This document shows, piece by piece, positions 1 through 5,564 of a DNA stretch of 64,000 nt. The notes beneath the pieces are model-generated. The model saw only the letters and a list, made by a program, of their open reading frames with translations, was not told where the DNA came from and searched no databases. Each line of letters starts with the position of its first letter. The first letter of the stretch is position 1. Source of the stretch: a virus; IMG/VR virus record IMGVR_UViG_3300046002_006949, positions 1 to 64,000 of that record; one strand, given 5' to 3'. The position numbers and the translations under genes are program-made.

Positions 1-9
1 AGACGCACC

Positions 10-25
10 GGTAAGAAAGTTTACC
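10..25. promoter_or_regulatory. Operator-like palindrome, copy 1
   Basis: GGTAAGAAAGTTTACC is a near-perfect inverted repeat with half sites GGTAA and TTACC around a 6-base centre. Related copies lie at 232-247, 312-327, 4945-4960 and 5060-5075. Size and symmetry fit a dimeric repressor site; the binding protein is unknown, with the HTH genes at 10736 and 53124 as candidates. Confidence 0.45.
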
Positions 26-193
26 ATGCGTCACCGTTCGGCCAATTCCAGGATGAGGCAAAAAGCCTGTAAATTCGGCTGTTTTCGGCTCGACCGGTGA
101 AAATCCAGCCTCGACCAGGGAAGTTTGAGCCGGAAGAAGACCGGGTAGTCATGGTCCTTACAGTGGTCCTATGCGCCTTTGGTTCACCACCCG

Positions 194-247
194 GCTTTTC
201 CATGATTTCCCAAACCTTGATTTTGCATACCGGTAAGAAAGCTGACC
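194..247. repeat. Direct repeat copy 1 with palindrome
   Basis: This copy begins GCTTTTCCATGATTTCCCAA and ends in the palindrome at 232-247 (GGTAAGAAAGCTGACC). A second copy begins 79 bases downstream at 273, with the first 21 bases identical. The copies include TTTTGCATACCGGT at 221-234. Confidence 0.6.
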
Positions 248-272
248 AAGGTGACACCCTGTACTGCATATA

Positions 273-327
273 GCTTTTCCATGATTTCCCAAATCCATAA
301 TTCTGCATACCGGTGAGGATCTTTACC
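273..327. repeat. Direct repeat copy 2 with palindrome
   Basis: Second copy of the 54-base unit at 194-247. It carries TTCTGCATACCGGT at 301-314 and ends in GGTGAGGATCTTTACC at 312-327. Its middle has diverged from copy 1 while both ends are kept, which suggests the ends are the functional parts. Confidence 0.6.
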
Positions 328-337
328 ATGTCTGAGT

Positions 338-351
338 TTCTGCATACCGGT
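338..351. repeat. TTYTGCATACCGGT motif, third local copy
   Basis: TTCTGCATACCGGT, matching copies at 221-234, 301-314 and 5084-5097. In this copy the following half palindrome is degenerate (GGTCAGGCCGGTACTG). The motif contains the self-complementary core ACCGGT. Confidence 0.5.
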
Positions 352-372
352 CAGGCCGGTACTGCCCGGGCA

Positions 373-401
373 TTGACTTGAGCTGCCATCAAGTGGATGA
401 T
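373..401 (+). promoter_or_regulatory. Possible sigma70-type promoter for the HNH gene
   Basis: TTGACT at 373-378 and GATGAT at 396-401 are separated by 17 bases and match the consensus in 5 and 4 of 6 positions. The predicted start point falls only about a dozen bases before the gene at 421, so the leader would be very short. This is a pattern match only. Confidence 0.35.
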
Positions 402-420
402 CCCCGTCAGGAGACAGACC

Positions 421-759
421 ATGCCAACGAAGAAGATGAACCCAAGGGCCAGAACCCTCTACTATCTTGGATTCGCCACATACCAGGCTTACCTGAGATC
501 AGCACTGTGGCGATCCATCAGAGTCCGTGTCTTCAAGCAGAAGGGCCATACGTGCTCACTGTGCAGCCGAAGAGCCACTCAGGTGCATCATCGGTCGTAT
601 GACCGTCTGACGCTGCGTGGGGCTATCCTGACCTATCTGGAGCCGATCTGTCGGTATTGCCACCAGAAGATCGAAGTGTACCCCAGCGGGCGTAAGCGGG
701 CCCGCCGAGCTGTTGAGGCTATGTTCAAAGTCTTGAAACGAAAAAAGCTGGCCCGGTGA
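421..759 (+). CDS. HNH-like zinc-binding endonuclease
   Basis: A basic protein of 112 residues. It has a CxxC pair (CSLC) followed by a double histidine (QVHHRSYD) and a second cluster (PICRYCHQK), the arrangement seen in small phage HNH endonucleases: two zinc knuckles around a beta-beta-alpha metal site. Such enzymes cut DNA and often act in packaging or as homing-type nucleases. The start is placed at the ATG behind CAGGAGACAGACC, 24 bases inside the longest frame. It stands alone on the plus strand beside the leftward operon and ends inside a terminator hairpin. The last H/N of the motif is not obvious, so nuclease activity is inferred rather than shown. Confidence 0.7.
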   Translation: MPTKKMNPRARTLYYLGFATYQAYLRSALWRSIRVRVFKQKGHTCSLCSRRATQVHHRSYDRLTLRGAILTYLEPICRYCHQKIEVYPSGRKRARRAVEAMFKVLKRKKLAR

Positions 760-774
760 GGCCAGCTTTGTTTT
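744..774. terminator. Bidirectional intrinsic terminator
   Basis: Stem AAAGCTGGCC (744-753) pairs with GGCCAGCTTT (760-769), followed by TTTGTTTT on the plus strand and, reading left, by TTTTTT on the minus strand. The stop codon of the HNH gene sits in the loop. It separates converging genes 421-759 and 790-993. Confidence 0.85.
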
Positions 775-789
775 GGTTGAGAGAAGAGG

Positions 790-993
790 TTAGTCCCCGT
801 CAGTGTTCTCCACTGATTGGATCACCTCAGCGATGTCCAGTAGTTTGTGGACAACGTCCATCATCAAACCAGCGTTCATCACATCGGCTATCACCCACTC
901 ATCGATCTCCTTATTTTGAAGATCTTCGATTGCCATGTTGGCTCTCCGCTGCAGGACCTCGGCAGCCACGTTTAGTATTTCAGACTCTGTCAT
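790..993 (-). CDS. Small helical protein, unknown
   Basis: Last gene of the leftward operon, 67 residues, acidic and almost entirely predicted helix (MTESEILNVAAEVLQRRANM at the start). No known domain is recognised. Its ATG overlaps the stop of the upstream nucleotidase gene by one base (TGATG), so translation is probably coupled. A TTG one codon earlier is the alternative start. Confidence 0.6.
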   Translation of the reverse strand: MTESEILNVAAEVLQRRANMAIEDLQNKEIDEWVIADVMNAGLMMDVVHKLLDIAEVIQSVENTDGD

Positions 994-1562
994 CAATTAC
1001 CTCCATATGTGGAGGGACCACTGGCCACCTCCTCGAATATTTCAATCACATTCTCCACCTGGCCGACCCGGTCGGTAAGGAAGCCACTACCAGCGAAGTT
1101 CCACGGCTGTGGGAATGTGATGCCAAGGCCACCTTTGGCTGTAAAATGGAAACTATTCTCAGTACTGTCATCAACCAGAACAGTATCCTCCTTCGCCAGT
1201 CTCCACTTCTCCGCTGTCAGGACGTAGTTCTTACCGCCCGGCTTAACGAAGCCGTGGCGTTTCAACCAACAGATCTTACCTGTGGCTGACTCATCATCAT
1301 GAGATGGGTCCGTACAGAAGACCACATCGCCGTGACGCTTGAGCATGTCGACCAGTTCGTGAGCCCAGGGGTATAGCTGCAGATCTTCCCAGAAGTACTT
1401 CTGCTCATGAATCTTCCTCCAGAAGTCTTCAGCCGGCATGTACGGCTTGAAGAAGTTCCACGTCTTCACATCATCGTGGCTGATCGGCAGGTCACACGCC
1501 TCGATCGATCCCTGTATAAAGTTCGCAAGGACCCCATCGAGGTCGCAGTAAATCGTTTCCAT
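993..1562 (-). CDS. HAD-family 5'(3')-deoxyribonucleotidase-like phosphatase
   Basis: A 189-residue protein opening with CDLDGVLANF, the DxDxV/T motif I of haloacid dehalogenase phosphatases (nucleophile Asp7, acid Asp9). A later VLVDDSTEN matches motif IV (paired aspartates binding magnesium), and FCTDPSHD occupies the motif II position. Length and motif order match the NT5C family of deoxynucleotide 5'-nucleotidases, which remove phosphate from dNMPs; phages use them to adjust precursor pools. The start ATG follows GGAGGG at suitable distance. It lies with a MazG-like protein and a DUF5664 protein, which supports a role in nucleotide control. The substrate is not evident from sequence. Confidence 0.8.
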   Translation of the reverse strand: METIYCDLDGVLANFIQGSIEACDLPISHDDVKTWNFFKPYMPAEDFWRKIHEQKYFWEDLQLYPWAHELVDMLKRHGDVVFCTDPSHDDESATGKICWLKRHGFVKPGGKNYVLTAEKWRLAKEDTVLVDDSTENSFHFTAKGGLGITFPQPWNFAGSGFLTDRVGQVENVIEIFEEVASGPSTYGGN

Positions 1563-1628
1563 AAGTGGCCCTCCAGCCAGGCTATCGCGTTAGATTAAAC
1601 TCAGGTCAAGTCGATGCTGACGTGATTC

Positions 1629-1775
1629 TCAGGACTGGAATACCAGCGGAAACGGTCGTAACCTCATCCACGTCGTTGGGCTGCCAAATGTGAACCCAGA
1701 TATCACTAACCCAGCCCAGTCAATACTGGTCGTGTATGCGTCCAGGTACGGACTGTAGATCTCATAAAGCACCAT
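1629..1775 (-). CDS. Small 48-residue ORF coupled to the HExxH gene (tentative)
   Basis: An open frame of 48 residues beginning MVLYEIYSPYLDAY starts at an ATG that overlaps the stop of the upstream gene by one base (TGATG), the coupling used throughout this operon. Nothing in it is recognised. A second frame in the same interval (1590-1690) also reads protein-like, so the gene may contain a frameshift or end elsewhere. Without it, 1563-1774 would be an unusual gap in a tightly packed operon. Confidence 0.35.
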   Translation of the reverse strand: MVLYEIYSPYLDAYTTSIDWAGLVISGFTFGSPTTWMRLRPFPLVFQS

Positions 1776-2053
1776 CACTTATCCTCCAGCTTGTACCCCG
1801 CTCGGACCAGCCCGTGCTCCAAGGCACGGACAACCGACTCGGTGAATTCATCGGTCCAGTTGAAATGCAGACCGGACTCGTGCAGGATACCATGAACGAC
1901 CTCGTGCAGAAGAGTTGCTTCCGCAGTCTCCCCCTTGATTCCTGACTTCAGGAAGATCGTACCGGTCGCGAAGTCGCACATGCCGGAGCAGGACATCTTC
2001 TTCCTGCGGACGATGTACTCACGACCGAGGATTGGGACAGACTTCGGAAGCAT
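1775..2053 (-). CDS. HExxH zinc metallopeptidase-like protein
   Basis: A 92-residue protein with LLHEVVHGILHESG, a clear HExxH zinc site (His50, Glu51, His54) on a predicted helix; a downstream glutamate in ESVVRALEHG could be the third ligand, as in gluzincin-type or ImmA/IrrE-like folds. Two cysteines (SCSGMC) lie near residues 21-26. The protein is much shorter than most peptidases, but small phage proteins with this HEvvHgi motif exist, commonly of unknown target. It may cleave a host or phage regulator; that is inference. The ATG start leaves 7 bases to the metallophosphoesterase stop upstream. Confidence 0.65.
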   Translation of the reverse strand: MLPKSVPILGREYIVRRKKMSCSGMCDFATGTIFLKSGIKGETAEATLLHEVVHGILHESGLHFNWTDEFTESVVRALEHGLVRAGYKLEDK

Positions 2054-2060
2054 GGCAACC

Positions 2061-2939
2061 TCAGTTCGTTGGGATTAACTCGATGTGGACCTTGGTATGG
2101 TTTACCTTATTGATCATCTCTTTGTAGAGCGTCATCTTCAACCACCAGGCCCCGAGGGGTTTCGGTGGCTTTCCTGTTTCAACATGCCAGCCTCCTGCCC
2201 CACTGCCGTACTCTTCCTTGTATGTGGCAGACTTCACGTACCAGGAGCTGCGGGAGAAGACTTCTCCGTCCTGGGTGAGACCGACCTTGACGAACTCTCT
2301 GGCCCACCGTTCGTGGACGTGGCCGGAGAACATGATGTCGGCACCTTCAACGTATGCGTTCTGCCGTTGGGCCTGGATGTTATCCACAGTTACCGGGCCG
2401 CCACCTCCGTAGCCGTGCATGTGCCAGAGCGTCCGGGCCGTATGGACTCGGCCCCCGACGACGAATTGGAACTTGATCCAGCCCGAATACCCCGTGACCG
2501 GGACGAGGGCCCCTGTACGGTCCCTGAGCCCCTGAGCTAACCTCTCGGTCAAATTACTCTCATGACGTTTCGTAATACTGGTCTCGTGGTTTCCTATTCC
2601 CAAGGCGACTATGTTCTTCGCGTAGGGCTCATAGAAGTCTGTGGCGGACCTTACCACTGCGTCGAGGTAGTCTCCTGTCTGGTGCTCAGGACGCACCCCG
2701 GTCTTGTTGGACCGAGGGTCCCATTTTCCGCCCATTACGCAAAACAGGTCTCCTCCATCGATAATCCCAGCACCACGCTCCAATGCCTGGTCAAGGTGTT
2801 TCTTCTCCAGGTTTTGGTCGCAGTGAGGGTTATCGTGGTGGGCATCGCTGCGTAACAGGAACCAATGCTCCTTCTGCTTGTTGCAGTCAAGTTTGACGCG
2901 GACAACGTTCGGGCTAACGCCTTTTTCCAGAACAAACAT
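2061..2939 (-). CDS. Calcineurin-like metallophosphoesterase
   Basis: A protein of 292 residues with the ordered metal-binding motifs of the calcineurin-like superfamily: SDAHHDN (DxH, Asp32/His34), GGDLF (GDxx), GIGNHE (GNHE, Asn117/His118), WHMHG and SGHVHE (GHxH). These coordinate two metal ions and hydrolyse phosphomono- or diesters. Phage members are often annotated as phosphoesterases of unknown substrate; nucleases of the SbcD type and cyclic-nucleotide phosphodiesterases share the fold. The start was set at the ATG behind GGGAGCCCCGC, 24 codons inside the longest frame, since the extra residues overlap the upstream membrane gene. It overlaps that gene by 26 bases. Confidence 0.8.
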   Translation of the reverse strand: MFVLEKGVSPNVVRVKLDCNKQKEHWFLLRSDAHHDNPHCDQNLEKKHLDQALERGAGIIDGGDLFCVMGGKWDPRSNKTGVRPEHQTGDYLDAVVRSATDFYEPYAKNIVALGIGNHETSITKRHESNLTERLAQGLRDRTGALVPVTGYSGWIKFQFVVGGRVHTARTLWHMHGYGGGGPVTVDNIQAQRQNAYVEGADIMFSGHVHERWAREFVKVGLTQDGEVFSRSSWYVKSATYKEEYGSGAGGWHVETGKPPKPLGAWWLKMTLYKEMINKVNHTKVHIELIPTN

Positions 2940-3105
2940 GCGGGGCTCCCAGTCGGTATGCAATGAAAACAAAGCACACTGTAAGGGTAGCATTGGCGAG
3001 ACACAACCCAATTTTCCCCTGGGAGTAGGCGAGAAGAGCCCCGCTGAGCCAGACCCCGGCCGCTAACGAGTAGAGGATTACGTTGAAAATTGTGATAGAT
3101 TTCAC
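2914..3105 (-). CDS. Small two-helix membrane protein
   Basis: A 63-residue protein with two hydrophobic segments, about residues 7-27 (FNVILYSLAAGVWLSGALL) and 32-52, joined by a short turn and ending in a basic tail. It starts at a GTG overlapping the DUF5664 stop (GTGA). The predicted topology is a helical hairpin in the inner membrane. Holins can look like this, but its place in a nucleotide-metabolism operon far from the late genes argues for another membrane role. Confidence 0.6.
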   Translation of the reverse strand: MKSITIFNVILYSLAAGVWLSGALLAYSQGKIGLCLANATLTVCFVFIAYRLGAPHVCSGKRR

Positions 3106-3947
3106 TTTTCGCCTCGCTCCGTGAACGGTGGTTTCGGGTCCGGATACCGGGCTTTGATCACAGGAATCAGGGTCTTCACGCAGGATGTAGGGTCACCGGT
3201 CCTGATTGGCCTGTCATCTTCCATCATGTCGCACATGGCAGCATCCCGGGCGATCAGGCAACAGGCGGAGACGTGGGCAAGATGGTGGACTCCGCTGTCC
3301 GGATCGATGTCTTCACCCTCCCAATACCGCATCAGGTGCCGCAGAGCAGCCTCGTAGTAAACGCTGGCTCGGACGCCAATGGCACGCCAGTTGTGCCGGC
3401 CATACTTGGCCGAGCCGTCCAGCATGGCAGCTCCTACCTCGAATAGAGGGCCGCAGGGCACGCAGCAGAGCGATGCCTTCGTGCTGCCGATGATATCCTT
3501 CGGGTTAGACTCCTTGGCGGTTGTGGCCTTTACAGGCTCGACGAGGTCGAACCATCGGTCTGACATCCGCCTGTCCAGTTGGCTGACGTTCAGAAGCTGT
3601 TCATGACCTCCATCAATATTCAGTACTTGGTAGACTTCGCGAATGGATTCGGTAGACCCATACTCGTTTAGTAGTTTCGTACCGTACGCCATCCATCGCA
3701 GACGGACCTTGTCGCCAACCACAAAAGGCCGCCTCGGTTTGGACCCCTCGGCAGTATCTACTACGTTTGTAGTAGCAGCCGTTTCTGTTGACGGTTCGTT
3801 GGGCAGAACGTCGAATTTGGAGCTTGCCACGCTGTTCTTTTCCCCAAAGTCGTCAATGAAATGGAAGTAGCCGATGCCGTACGGGGTCACTTCATACACC
3901 TTGCCAACGGTACTGCCACCTGCCGGTTGATTTAGTACTGCCCTCAT
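3102..3947 (-). CDS. DUF5664 / MazZ-like dATP/dGTP pyrophosphohydrolase with N-terminal extension
   Basis: A 281-residue protein in three parts. Residues 1-50 and 70-138 look like two small beta domains (GKVYEVTPYGIGYFHFIDDF; VVGDKVRLRWMAYGT). Residues about 146-250 carry the DUF5664 pattern: SNPKDIIGSTK, GAAMLDGSAKYGRHNWR, a YYEAALRHL helix, YWEGEDIDPDSGVHHLAH. I recall this family being renamed dATP/dGTP diphosphohydrolase (N-terminal) after the MazZ-type enzymes of 2-aminoadenine phages, which remove pyrophosphate from dNTPs. If so it would edit purine pools. Its substrate here is not determined, and no PurZ is in the window. ATGA overlap with the upstream gene sets the start. Confidence 0.7.
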   Translation of the reverse strand: MRAVLNQPAGGSTVGKVYEVTPYGIGYFHFIDDFGEKNSVASSKFDVLPNEPSTETAATTNVVDTAEGSKPRRPFVVGDKVRLRWMAYGTKLLNEYGSTESIREVYQVLNIDGGHEQLLNVSQLDRRMSDRWFDLVEPVKATTAKESNPKDIIGSTKASLCCVPCGPLFEVGAAMLDGSAKYGRHNWRAIGVRASVYYEAALRHLMRYWEGEDIDPDSGVHHLAHVSACCLIARDAAMCDMMEDDRPIRTGDPTSCVKTLIPVIKARYPDPKPPFTERGEK

Positions 3948-4198
3948 CGAATCTCCAATGCTTCTCGAACCTGTAACACGATCTCGCCGGTAGACCCGAT
4001 GCCTACCAGTCGCCCCACTTCTGACACGAGTCCTCCGAAGACCTTGTCAACCGCGAATTTCTTTGCCTCGAAAGTAGACATCCCTGTCGGCAAACCCCCT
4101 TCGTGCAGAACCAGTACGATCCGGTTCCCTTCTATCTCAACCTGTTGCTGGTTCACAGGCACCTCACCAGCAGGTACAGAGCCGTGGTGACGGGCCAT
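3944..4198 (-). CDS. Unknown 84-residue protein
   Basis: A small protein with a central beta-rich part (VEIEGNRIVLVLHEGG) and a C-terminal helix ending in VLQVREALEIR. No domain is recognised. The start is the ATG after TTTGGGACCAC; a GTG 13 codons upstream is possible. Its 5' end overlaps the membrane gene 4153-4329 by 46 bases in another frame, and its stop overlaps the next start (ATGA). Confidence 0.55.
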   Translation of the reverse strand: MARHHGSVPAGEVPVNQQQVEIEGNRIVLVLHEGGLPTGMSTFEAKKFAVDKVFGGLVSEVGRLVGIGSTGEIVLQVREALEIR

Positions 4199-4329
4199 GT
4201 GGTCCCAAAGGCTACGAAGACCAGACAGTCCCGCCACCGAAGATAACCCTCAGTATATGTCTTAGCTATAGCCAGCAATATAACTGAGTACCCTGCCAGC
4301 CATATGTAAAATAATATATCCCAGATCAC
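4153..4329 (-). CDS. Small membrane protein, 58 residues
   Basis: Starts at a GTG that overlaps the MazG-like stop (GTGA). It has two hydrophobic stretches (ILFYIWLAGYSVILLAIA and CLVFVAFG...ALYLLV) separated by a short charged loop (KTYTEGYLRWRD), so a helical hairpin in the membrane is predicted. It resembles the small membrane protein at 2914 in size and topology but not in sequence. Function unknown. Confidence 0.55.
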   Translation of the reverse strand: MIWDILFYIWLAGYSVILLAIAKTYTEGYLRWRDCLVFVAFGTTWPVTTALYLLVRCL

Positions 4330-4871
4330 GCCTGCTCCTTCACGAAGATGCCCTGTGCGTTGAGGTACCCTTTCCGGTCCTTGATCTCGTTGTACGCCTG
4401 CTCGACGCAATCAGTAAGTGTTACACCGAGGGAATCGACGATCTGAGCGAGGTACGAAACCATGAGGTTATGTGTCATCCAATAGGACCCTTGGCCTTTG
4501 CTGGACGCCCCGAGAGGAATCAATGCTTTCTGCAGAGCTTCTGTAGGATTCTTTACTTCTGAGGGCATTACTGTAACCCACGGTTGGTAGTCGTCGCCCG
4601 TTCCTAACGCGTAGCACGAGGCTCCCACAACCAACGTAACCCATATGTCCCCAATTGCGTCGAGCTGGTCTCCTACATCCTGGCAGAACTCATAGTTATC
4701 CATCATATCGTCCATGTCATAGTCACTTCGGTGTAGCCGCGTTGTTTCCTGGATCAGCTCATACACCTCCTCGGCTGTCTTGATAGCCTGAGCGTACGCC
4801 GTGCTATGCTTCAGAATCTGCCGGTCTTCTGCCCATTTGATGATCGCTGTGTTTAGTTCGCCCAGTTCCAT
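4326..4871 (-). CDS. MazG-like nucleotide pyrophosphohydrolase
   Basis: A 181-residue all-helical protein. AEEVYELIQE supplies the EExxE half (Glu34, Glu35, Glu38) and DQLDAIGDIWVTLV the second acidic helix (Asp71, Asp75) of the MazG/dUTPase-like four-helix fold, which binds magnesium and cuts NTPs to NMPs plus pyrophosphate. Phage MazG proteins are proposed to adjust nucleotide or ppGpp pools during infection. It is the first gene of the leftward operon: GGAGGTTGAC precedes the chosen ATG by a proper distance, and promoter-like sequences lie at 4973-5000. A second potential helical pair in the C-terminal half may be a degenerate repeat. Substrate is unproven. Confidence 0.75.
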   Translation of the reverse strand: MELGELNTAIIKWAEDRQILKHSTAYAQAIKTAEEVYELIQETTRLHRSDYDMDDMMDNYEFCQDVGDQLDAIGDIWVTLVVGASCYALGTGDDYQPWVTVMPSEVKNPTEALQKALIPLGASSKGQGSYWMTHNLMVSYLAQIVDSLGVTLTDCVEQAYNEIKDRKGYLNAQGIFVKEQA

Positions 4872-4944
4872 GTCAACCTCCGAAAAGAAAAGTGAAATCT
4901 CCGGAGGCACTATGGCAGCCTCCGATTGTGGGGTCAACCCACCC

Positions 4945-4960
4945 GGTAAAGTTTCTTACC
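4945..4960. promoter_or_regulatory. Operator-like palindrome at leftward promoter
   Basis: GGTAAAGTTTCTTACC, half sites GGTAA/TTACC with a 6-base centre. It sits about 12 bases downstream of the leftward -10 candidate (TATATT at 4978-4973), close to the expected transcription start, a classic repressor position. Confidence 0.5.
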
Positions 4961-4972
4961 ATCGGGAATCAG

Positions 4973-5000
4973 AATATACTGAACATTTGTGTGCTTCCAA
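4973..5000 (-). promoter_or_regulatory. Leftward sigma70-type promoter candidate
   Basis: On the minus strand TTGGAA (5000-4995) and TATATT (4978-4973) are 16 bases apart, matching consensus at 4 and 5 of 6 positions. It would transcribe the operon 4871 to 790. The -35 lies inside one arm of a 13-base perfect inverted repeat (4996-5008 with 5028-5040), so a protein bound there could block or tune it. Confidence 0.5.
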
Positions 5001-5040
5001 CTGCTTCCCATCGGAAGCACCTCATACGGAAGCAGTTGGA
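4996..5040. repeat. 13-base perfect inverted repeat
   Basis: TCCAACTGCTTCC (4996-5008) is the exact reverse complement of GGAAGCAGTTGGA (5028-5040), with a 19-base centre holding another partial copy (GGAAGCACC). A further GCTTCC follows at 5048. It overlaps the -35 element of the leftward promoter candidate. Confidence 0.65.
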
Positions 5041-5059
5041 GGCGGTTGCTTCCCCGGTA

Positions 5060-5109
5060 GGTAAGAAAATTTACCATACCCGGTTTTGCATACCGGTAAG
5101 ACTTGGTAC
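5060..5109. promoter_or_regulatory. Two operator-like palindromes and a TTTTGCATACCGGT motif
   Basis: GGTAAGAAAATTTACC (5060-5075) is a near-perfect copy of the palindrome seen at 10-25. TTTTGCATACCGGT (5084-5097) repeats the left-edge motif, and GGTAAGACTTGGTACT (5094-5109) is a degraded palindrome overlapping it. The order palindrome, motif, palindrome matches the arrangement at 301-360. Confidence 0.5.
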
Positions 5110-5136
5110 TCTCTGGTAAATCCACGATAGGTGTAT

Positions 5137-5387
5137 GACGGCCTGTCTGGCCGTCAACAGGAAAAGGTTTTTTGGAAACCTTGGAAGATAAAAGTTTATT
5201 TTGAGTTGACGAGTCCCCCTGGTGAGGACATTATACGGCGAAGCCGTGTAATGGACGAACCAGGTGTGACTGGTAAGACCTAAGGTTAAACCTTGTCTAG
5301 ACAAGGTTACAACAACCCTTCGGGTTGTAGGTCATACAGATGGTTAAACCTGTTAGGTTTTACAGGTGAGACCTGGTTTGACCAGGT
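5137..5387 (+). other. Run of hairpins upstream of the primase gene
   Basis: Seven symmetrical elements follow each other: GACGGCC/GGCCGTC (5137-5155), AAGGTTT/AAACCTT (5164-5182), ATTATACGGC/GCCGTGTAAT with a GAA loop (5230-5252), a perfect 20-base palindrome centred on TCTAGA (5289-5308), ACAACCC/GGGTTGT (5312-5328), AAACC/GGTTT (5346-5360) and ACCTGGT/ACCAGGT (5371-5387). The last five lie downstream of the rightward promoter candidate and would form a structured leader. Alternatives are an origin of replication or a small structured RNA. Confidence 0.55.
5206..5234 (+). promoter_or_regulatory. Rightward sigma70-type promoter candidate
   Basis: TTGACG (5206-5211) and CATTAT (5229-5234) are 17 bases apart (5 and 4 of 6 consensus positions). 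The transcript would begin near 5241 and carry a hairpin-rich leader of about 320 bases before the primase-helicase start at 5565. A weaker TTGACA at 5505-5510 lacks a good -10. Confidence 0.4.
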
Positions 5388-5564
5388 TAGCAGAAATTTT
5401 CGCGAGGGCGAGTACGGCCGCTTTGTAACCAAACCTCCCGGAGCGGTCTCGCCTGCACCGCTCTGATCGCAAATGACTCAACTGTGGGAATCCCAACGAC
5501 CACCTTGACAGCGATCCTCAGCCCGTAGACACTGTCTCCGTCCGACCTTCCCCCGGAGACAACA

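Larger units (their letters stand above)
1..420. other. Repeat-rich non-coding region at left edge
   Basis: No convincing gene is seen. The stretch holds three imperfect palindromes of the GGTAA-N6-TTACC type, three copies of the motif TTYTGCATACCGGT, and a direct repeat of about 54 bases (194-247 and 273-327). The same palindromes and motif recur only at 4945-5109, the other large intergenic region, so both probably serve phage regulation. A minus-strand open frame at 21-329 exists but runs through these repeats and has no plausible ribosome site. Confidence 0.6.
4872..5564. other. Divergent control region, possible replication origin
   Basis: No gene is seen in these roughly 690 bases between the leftward and rightward operons. 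It holds a leftward promoter candidate (4973-5000) with an operator palindrome just downstream, a 13-base inverted repeat (4996-5008 / 5028-5040), two further operator palindromes, one TTTTGCATACCGGT copy, a rightward promoter candidate (5206-5234) and a run of seven short hairpins or palindromes (5137-5387) before the primase gene. Origin function is inferred only from position and structure. Confidence 0.6.

Noticed and set aside
21-329. 102-residue minus-strand frame at the left edge
   Set aside because: It is built from the direct repeats and palindromes, lacks a ribosome site and looks like low-information sequence; listed as a repeat region instead.
4934-5125. 63-residue minus-strand frame in the control region
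   Set aside because: It overlaps the promoter, inverted repeat and palindromes, and the MazG-like gene already has its own start behind GGAGG.
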